Assembly (NCBI GenBank): GCA_902476875.1 | Contig: CABSFC010000049.1 | Span: 1 to 18,289, forward strand | Reading direction: 5' to 3' | From: an uncultured Oscillibacter sp. | GTDB lineage: Bacteria; Bacillota; Clostridia; Oscillospirales; Oscillospiraceae | Length of the DNA stretch: 18,289 nucleotides | Shown here: positions 14,773-18,289 of the stretch, piece after piece | Position numbering within the stretch: the first letter of the stretch is position 1 | Layout: every line of letters starts with the position of its first letter | Position numbers and translations under genes: made by a program | Notes under the pieces: generated by a model | What the model saw: the letters and a program-made list of their open reading frames with translations, nothing else | The model's database searches: none | Told to the model about the DNA's origin: nothing

Positions 14773-15285
14773 TCAGTCATGGCCCGCCGTCCGGCGGCGG
14801 CAGGCCGCCTTGAAGGGCGCCTGCAGAGTGTGCAGCACCTTCTGCCAGGCCGTCACGGCGCCGCCCACCGGCTCCACCATCAGCGCCAGCACGCCGCAGC
14901 GCTTGGCCGCCAGCACGTCCGTCAGCAGCTTGTCACCCAGCATGGCGGTATGGGCGCGGTCCGCCCCCGCCCGAGCCATGGCAGCCTCCAGCCCCCGTGG
15001 GGACGGCTTGCCCGCGTGGCCCTGGTACGCAACGCCCAGGTCGGCGCAGAACTCCGTAACCCGGCTGCCGGAGCGGTTGTTGGAGACGATCATGAACCGG
15101 ATGCCCGACGCCTCCAGGGCGGCGATCCAGTCCCGCAGGGGCTGGTCCGGGCGGCGGGTCTTTTTCGCCGCCAGGGTGAAGTCCAGGTCGCTGAGCAGCA
15201 GCGTCACGCCCTGGCGCGCCAGATAGTCCGGCGTGATATCCGCGTAGCGGTCGAACAGGCGGTCGGGAATCAGAGAAAACGGCAT
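14773..15285 (-). CDS. yqeG: YqeG-family HAD phosphatase
   Basis: HAD-superfamily class IIIA hydrolase of about 170 residues. Motif I is SDLDFTL with Asp33 and Asp35, motif II is VSNN with Ser68, Lys93 in GKPSP gives motif III, and GDKLLTD (Asp118, Asp123) gives motif IV. All catalytic positions are therefore present. Family members are predicted phosphatases, and the natural substrate is not established. In many Firmicutes yqeG sits with yqeH and aroE; here it does not. The start is the ATG at 15285 with AAGGAG six bases upstream, in preference to a longer frame from 15315. A TTGTGC-N17-TATACT promoter candidate lies at 15352-15324. The gene ends 28 bases before the efp promoter. Confidence 0.9.
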   Translation of the reverse strand: MPFSLIPDRLFDRYADITPDYLARQGVTLLLSDLDFTLAAKKTRRPDQPLRDWIAALEASGIRFMIVSNNRSGSRVTEFCADLGVAYQGHAGKPSPRGLEAAMARAGADRAHTAMLGDKLLTDVLAAKRCGVLALMVEPVGGAVTAWQKVLHTLQAPFKAACRRRTAGHD

Positions 15286-15323
15286 AAGCGGCTCCTTGTC
15301 TGCATAGGTTTCCATCGGAATCC

Positions 15324-15352
15324 AGTATATCAGCTTACGCGGAAATGCACAA
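15324..15352 (-). promoter_or_regulatory. Weak candidate yqeG promoter
   Basis: On the minus strand, TTGTGC (15352-15347), a 17-base spacer and TATACT (15329-15324). It overlaps the ATG at 15345 of the divergent frame, which fits that gene starting further downstream at 15366. Confidence 0.4.
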
Positions 15353-15365
15353 GGGGGAGAGGGAT

Positions 15366-16133
15366 TTGCAAGTCTATCTGGCTGTCACGCCGGGTCAGGA
15401 GCAGGAGGCGTCCAAATACACCCGGACGCTTGCCCATGTGGCCTACCGCATTGGGCCCGGCTCCACGCTGCTGCGGCAGAACCTGCTGCTGCAGACCCGG
15501 GGCGGGCTGCTGTCCGTCAGCGACCGGGAGGCGCCCATCATCGAGGACCCGGAGGCCCTCTGCGCGGCGGTTCTACGGGAGTGCGGCCGCCGGGGGTATG
15601 GCGGCGTGGTGCTGGACTTTGAGGAGCTGCCCCGGCGGGACCGGCTGGTCTTCGCGGAGCAACTGGGGCAGGCGCTCTCCGCCGGCCGGCGGACGCTGTA
15701 TCTCCCGGAGAGCTACGACGCCGCGGCGAAGGACGCCGTGGTCCTGGTCTGCACCGCCATCTCCGGCGGCAGTTTCACGGAGCGGCTCCAGGAGGCGGCC
15801 CGGCAGCGGGGCGGCGCGGGGCGGCTGGCCCTGGATGTCCAGCGGCTGCGGATGGACTTCCGCCTGCCCGCCCGCACCGGAGAGGGCGATCCCCTCAGCG
15901 CGGAGGCTTTCGGACGGCTGATGGAGCGGAAATCTCCGGCGGTGTTCTTCTCCCAGGACCTGTGCGCCCGGTACTTCACCTACACCGTGGACAGCGAAGC
16001 CCACTTCGTGCTGTTCGACGACGCGGACACCCTGAGCCAGAAGCTGAAGATCGGGAGCAGCATGGGCTTTTCCGCGGCGTTTTTCATGTGGCCGGAGGTG
16101 CGGGACATCGTCCCCGCCCTGTTCCGGCGGTAA
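15366..16133 (+). CDS. GH18-like TIM-barrel protein, catalytic site partly degenerate
   Basis: The start is placed at the TTG at 15366 (MQVYLAVTPGQ), because AGGGGGAG ends six bases before it; the in-frame ATG at 15345 has no ribosome binding site and lies in the divergent promoter. The 255-residue protein resembles the barrel of glycoside hydrolase family 18. GYGGVVLDFEELPRRDR (residues 78-92) lines up with the DGxDxDxE strand of chitinase-like proteins, keeping the last Asp84 and the acid Glu86 but losing the first two aspartates. SMGFSAAFFMWPE near the end suits the last barrel strand. There is no signal peptide, which is odd for a GH18 protein. It could be a cytosolic or spore-related barrel with a new role. 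Its stop is ten bases from that of the convergent gene. Confidence 0.65.
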   Translation: MQVYLAVTPGQEQEASKYTRTLAHVAYRIGPGSTLLRQNLLLQTRGGLLSVSDREAPIIEDPEALCAAVLRECGRRGYGGVVLDFEELPRRDRLVFAEQLGQALSAGRRTLYLPESYDAAAKDAVVLVCTAISGGSFTERLQEAARQRGGAGRLALDVQRLRMDFRLPARTGEGDPLSAEAFGRLMERKSPAVFFSQDLCARYFTYTVDSEAHFVLFDDADTLSQKLKIGSSMGFSAAFFMWPEVRDIVPALFRR

Positions 16134-16143
16134 AAGCGCGGCG

Positions 16144-16635
16144 TCAGTCCTCCGCGATGGGCGGCAGCGCCGGAAGCTCCCGGCCCAGGAACGACGCCAG
16201 AACGCCCGTCAGCAGGGCGTGGTCCTCCAGGTGGGGCAGGCCGGAGACGATGGCCGCTCCCCGGAACGCGCCGTCCACCACGATGGGGAAGCCGCCGCCG
16301 CAGAAAGCGTGGCGCTCCTCATCGGACTGCCAGGGCTCCCGGATACCCAGCAGCTCCCGCTCCGCCGCGGCCCGGAGGGAGCTGGCGCGGGCACGGGTCA
16401 CGGTGGCGCACTTCCGGTCCATCCAGGCGTTGTTCTCGCCGCCGGTGCCGTTGGGGAAGCTCTGGTAGACGGCCAGGCCGTCCAGCACCACCCGGACCGC
16501 CACCGGCTGCGCCCCGGCCAGTCCCGCCTCCCGCAGCCGGGTGCCCAGAACGTAGGCGTCCTCCTGGTCAAAGGCCGCGAAGGTCAAAACGGCCTCTGTC
16601 TGTTTCAGTGCCTCCAGAAATTCTGTCGTATACAT
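16144..16635 (-). CDS. Haem-degrading-domain (HbpS/GlcG, UPF0303-like) protein
   Basis: A 163-residue protein of the PF03928-type fold. Recognisable blocks are NNAWMDRKCATVTRARASS, which matches the N-x-x-W-x-x-R-K-x-x-T-V segment of UPF0303 proteins, and HAFCGGGFPIVVDGAFRGA followed by IVSGLPHLEDHALL, which matches the conserved glycine-rich turn and (V/I)SGL-x-x-x-(D/E)-D end. Relatives include the haem-binding HbpS, but many are uncharacterised and the domain name overstates what is known. No signal peptide is seen. The ATG at 16635 has GGAGGAG six bases upstream; the open frame above it is unsupported. A weak TATACT element lies at 16673-16668. Confidence 0.85.
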   Translation of the reverse strand: MYTTEFLEALKQTEAVLTFAAFDQEDAYVLGTRLREAGLAGAQPVAVRVVLDGLAVYQSFPNGTGGENNAWMDRKCATVTRARASSLRAAAERELLGIREPWQSDEERHAFCGGGFPIVVDGAFRGAAIVSGLPHLEDHALLTGVLASFLGRELPALPPIAED

Positions 16636-16807
16636 ATGGAACTCCTCCCCGGTGTGTTGTTGGCAACAGTATATCACAGCGGCGCGCCTGTGGGAAGTCT
16701 CCGCCCGGGCGAAAAAATTCAGCCAAGCTTCGCTCAAAATGAAAGGGAACCCTTTCGCGGCTGTCCTCCCTCCCGGTATCCGGCGTTTTCAGCGTCTCCC
16801 GGCAGGC

Positions 16808-16841
16808 AAAAAAAGTGCTGTACCAGCTGGTACAGCACTTT
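16808..16841 (-). terminator. rpsU terminator
   Basis: A perfect 30-base palindrome (arms of 15, centre CAGCTG), followed on the minus strand by an uninterrupted T run. It lies eight bases after the rpsU stop. Confidence 0.95.
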
Positions 16842-16848
16842 CTCTGCA

Positions 16849-17031
16849 TCAATAATAACGCTTCTTGTTCTTGCGAGCAGCCTCAGACTTCTTGCGGCGC
16901 TTGACGCTGGGGCTCTCATAATGCTCTCTCTTGCGTACCTCGGCGATGACGCCCGCCTTGGCGCAGGAGCGCTTGAACCGCTTCAGTGCGCTGTCGATGG
17001 ACTCGCCGTCCTTCACATGGATCTCAGACAT
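16849..17031 (-). CDS. rpsU: 30S ribosomal protein S21
   Basis: Small basic protein of the 30S platform, near the anti-Shine-Dalgarno end of 16S rRNA, needed for normal initiation. The 60 residues show the S21 pattern: an N-terminal acidic strand (EIHVKDGESIDSALKRFKR), a middle helix with the single cysteine, and a very basic tail (SVKRRKKSEAARKNKKRYY). A strong AGGGAGGG site precedes the ATG. The gene has a consensus promoter, a leader of about 70 bases with two hairpins, and a strong terminator, so it is transcribed alone. In many Firmicutes rpsU is linked to yqeY; that neighbour is not here. Confidence 0.97.
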   Translation of the reverse strand: MSEIHVKDGESIDSALKRFKRSCAKAGVIAEVRKREHYESPSVKRRKKSEAARKNKKRYY

Positions 17032-17052
17032 CTATATTTCCCTCCCTCCGAG

Positions 17053-17097
17053 GTATCCGGCTCAATCCAGGATACTTTAAGGGCCATAATCTATGGC
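17053..17097 (-). other. Two hairpins in the rpsU leader
   Basis: Two stem-loops lie between the rpsU promoter and its ribosome binding site. One is GCCATA / TATGGC with a three-base loop (17097-17083). The other is GTATCC / GGATAC with an inner GG/CC pair (17075-17053). The second ends close to the ribosome binding site. They could serve in autoregulation or mRNA stability; no known leader family is recognised. Confidence 0.4.
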
Positions 17098-17109
17098 GTT
17101 AACAAAGCT

Positions 17110-17138
17110 ATTATACGGAGGTTTTGCCCTGTTGTCAA
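17110..17138 (-). promoter_or_regulatory. rpsU promoter
   Basis: On the minus strand, perfect TTGACA (17138-17133), a 17-base spacer and perfect TATAAT (17115-17110). It is the strongest promoter in the window. Confidence 0.93.
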
Positions 17139-17182
17139 GAAATTTTTGCTGAAATCCCGTTTTTGTTTTCCACAAAACGCGC

Positions 17183-17222
17183 TTACTGGGGCTTCACGAT
17201 CAGGTTGACCAAGCGGTTCTTG
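17183..17222 (-). repeat. Second copy of the leuS 3' end
   Basis: Forty bases identical to the last 40 bases of leuS (17349-17388) except for one position. Read on the minus strand it encodes KNRLVNLIVKPQ and then TAA, with the Pro codon CCC instead of CCG. It is 166 bases downstream of the true leuS end, out of frame with leuS, and has no start, so it is not translated as part of that gene. Confidence 0.93.
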
Positions 17223-17348
17223 GCACCCCACGAAATCCTTCCGATTTCGCGGGGACCCCCGCATTTGACTCAAATGGGCAGGCAAAGCCCGCCCATTTCA
17301 AGATTTTCGCTGCGCGAAAATACTTGACGCGCCACTCGGCGCGGAGCC
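17223..17348. repeat. 126-bp multi-hairpin element between the two leuS ends
   Basis: This element contains no gene. Five inverted repeats follow one another: 17226-17254 (12 positions, one mismatch), 17262-17276 (CATTTG / CAAATG), 17272-17298 (12 positions, one mismatch, loop AAA), 17299-17326 (12 bp with one bulge, core ATTTTCGC / GCGAAAAT) and 17329-17342 (GCGCC / GGCGC). The second and third share one arm, and GCGGGG at 17249-17254 can pair with CCCCGC at 17257-17262, so alternative folds compete. None is followed by a proper T run. It looks like an intergenic repeat of the REP/MITE kind, but I cannot assign it to a named family. Confidence 0.75.
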
Positions 17349-17388
17349 TTACTGCGGCTTCACGATCAGGTTGACCAAGCGGTTCTTG
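17349..17388 (-). repeat. leuS 3' end, copy within the gene
   Basis: The in-gene partner of the direct repeat at 17183-17222. It covers the last 12 sense codons of leuS, the stop codon and one base of the codon before them. The single difference between copies is synonymous. Confidence 0.93.
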
Positions 17389-18289
17389 ACCAGGATGGTC
17401 TTGACGATCTGCATACCCTCGGTGGCCTTCTGGACCTTTTCCACGGCCAGGGCGGCGTCCACCACGGCCTGCTGCTCGCTGTCCACGGGCATGGTGACGG
17501 TGCCCTTCAGCTTGCCGTTGACCTGGACGGCCATATCCACCGTGGAGGCCACGGTCTTGCTCTCGTCGTACACAGGCCAGTCCGCCTGGCAGCACATTTT
17601 GCCGGTCTGGGCGGCAAAGCCCAGCATCTCCCACAGCTCTTCGGTGATGTGGGGGGCGAAGGGGTTCAGCAGCAGCAGCAGATACCGCATGTCGCCCTTC
17701 GTGACGCCGTTGGCGCTCATCTCGTTGACCATGGTCATCATGGCGGCGATGGCGGTATTCATCTTCAGGGTGTCCACATCCTCCGTGACCTTCTTGATGG
17801 TCTTGTGGATGATGGGCTCGTTGGCGGGGGTCACGTCATAGCTGTCCGCGGCGCCCTCGGCCAGGTTCCACACCCGGTCCAGAAACCGCTTGGAGCCCTT
17901 GACGGCCTCGGTGGACCAGATGGCCGCCTGCTCGAAGTCGCCCACGAACATGATATACAGCCGCATGGTGTCCGCGCCGTACTGGGCCACGATGTCGTTG
18001 GGGTTCACCACGTTGCCCCGGGACTTGGACATCTTCTCGCCGCCCTCGCCCAGGATCATGCCGTGGCTGGTGCGCTTGGCGTAGGGCTCCTTGGTGGGCA
18101 CCGCGCCGATGTCGTACAGGAACTTGTGCCAGAACCGGCTGTACAGCAGGTGCAGGGTGGTATGCTCCATGCCGCCGTTGTACCAGTCCACGGGAGACCA
18201 GTAGTCCAGGGCCTCCTTGGAAGCCAGGGCCTTGTCGTTGTGGGGGTCCATATAGCGCAGGAAGTACCAGGAGGAACCGGCCCACTGGG
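17349..18289 (-). CDS. leuS: Leucyl-tRNA synthetase, C-terminal part (cut by window edge)
   Basis: Class I aminoacyl-tRNA synthetase that charges tRNA-Leu with leucine using ATP. The frame enters from the right edge with WAGSSWYFLRYMDP, a LeuRS catalytic-domain block, followed by WYNGGMEHTTLHLLYSRFW and the KMSKS loop (GEKMSKSRGN, codons at 18021-18035) that binds ATP. Then come the helical anticodon-binding domain (NPFAPHITEELWEML) and the small C-terminal domain ending VKNRLVNLIVKPQ. About 312 of the usual 800 or more codons are inside the window. No obvious terminator with a T run follows the stop. The last 40 bases are duplicated downstream (17183-17222). Confidence 0.97.
   Translation of the reverse strand, partial: QWAGSSWYFLRYMDPHNDKALASKEALDYWSPVDWYNGGMEHTTLHLLYSRFWHKFLYDIGAVPTKEPYAKRTSHGMILGEGGEKMSKSRGNVVNPNDIVAQYGADTMRLYIMFVGDFEQAAIWSTEAVKGSKRFLDRVWNLAEGAADSYDVTPANEPIIHKTIKKVTEDVDTLKMNTAIAAMMTMVNEMSANGVTKGDMRYLLLLLNPFAPHITEELWEMLGFAAQTGKMCCQADWPVYDESKTVASTVDMAVQVNGKLKGTVTMPVDSEQQAVVDAALAVEKVQKATEGMQIVKTILVKNRLVNLIVKPQ

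Noticed and set aside
17223..17348. Ordinary leuS terminator
   Set aside because: There are several hairpins but none is followed by a T run, and the duplicated leuS end beyond them needs another explanation.

Overview
The window looks like chromosomal DNA from a GC-rich clostridial Firmicute, most likely in the Oscillospiraceae (the Flavonifractor/Oscillibacter/Lawsonibacter kind). Four things support this. Nearly every gene has a strong GGAGG-type ribosome binding site. Promoters are of the TTGACA/TATAAT type. A CD1247-family protein, a KtrA/KtrB potassium system and an intact rpsU-efp-yqeG style gene set are present. Coding DNA is GC-rich while intergenic DNA is AT-rich. The family assignment is an inference from gene content; no 16S gene is present.

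Layout. At 1-2916 (+) lies the 3' part of a large multidomain protein: helical repeats, then a NadD-like nucleotidyltransferase, a GNAT-like and a phosphoribosyltransferase-like domain. A convergent unknown gene follows (2953-3630, -), then a small lipoprotein (3831-4166, +). Next is the potassium uptake operon ktrB-ktrA (6210-4219, -). A roughly 450-base degraded stretch (6270-6716) holds the tail of a tyrosine integrase and ends at a tRNA-Gln(CTG) gene (6717-6790, -). It looks like the scar of an old integrative element.

From 11759 down to 6875 on the minus strand is a probable operon: cardiolipin synthase, a TtcA-like tRNA thiolase, and a 797-residue Sel1-repeat protein with an N-terminal zinc ribbon and nineteen exact 36-residue units. 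Upstream are pncB (11941-13389), a CD1247-family zinc-ribbon protein (13566-13991), efp (14058-14627) and a YqeG-type HAD phosphatase (14773-15285), all on the minus strand. A GH18-like protein (15366-16133, +) runs divergently from yqeG. It converges with a haem-degrading-domain protein (16144-16635, -). rpsU (16849-17031, -) and the 3' end of leuS (17349-18289, -) close the window.

Most of the window is housekeeping: potassium uptake, membrane lipid synthesis, tRNA modification, NAD salvage and translation. The most unusual signal is between leuS and rpsU. The last 40 bases of leuS, including its stop codon, occur a second time 166 bases further on with one synonymous change. The 126 bases between the copies form a chain of five hairpins, some with competing pairings. 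This looks like a small, highly structured element that inserted at, or recombined with, the leuS 3' end. Other points of interest are the multidomain fusion at the left edge, the four-unit higher-order repeat inside the Sel1 protein, and the integrase scar at tRNA-Gln.
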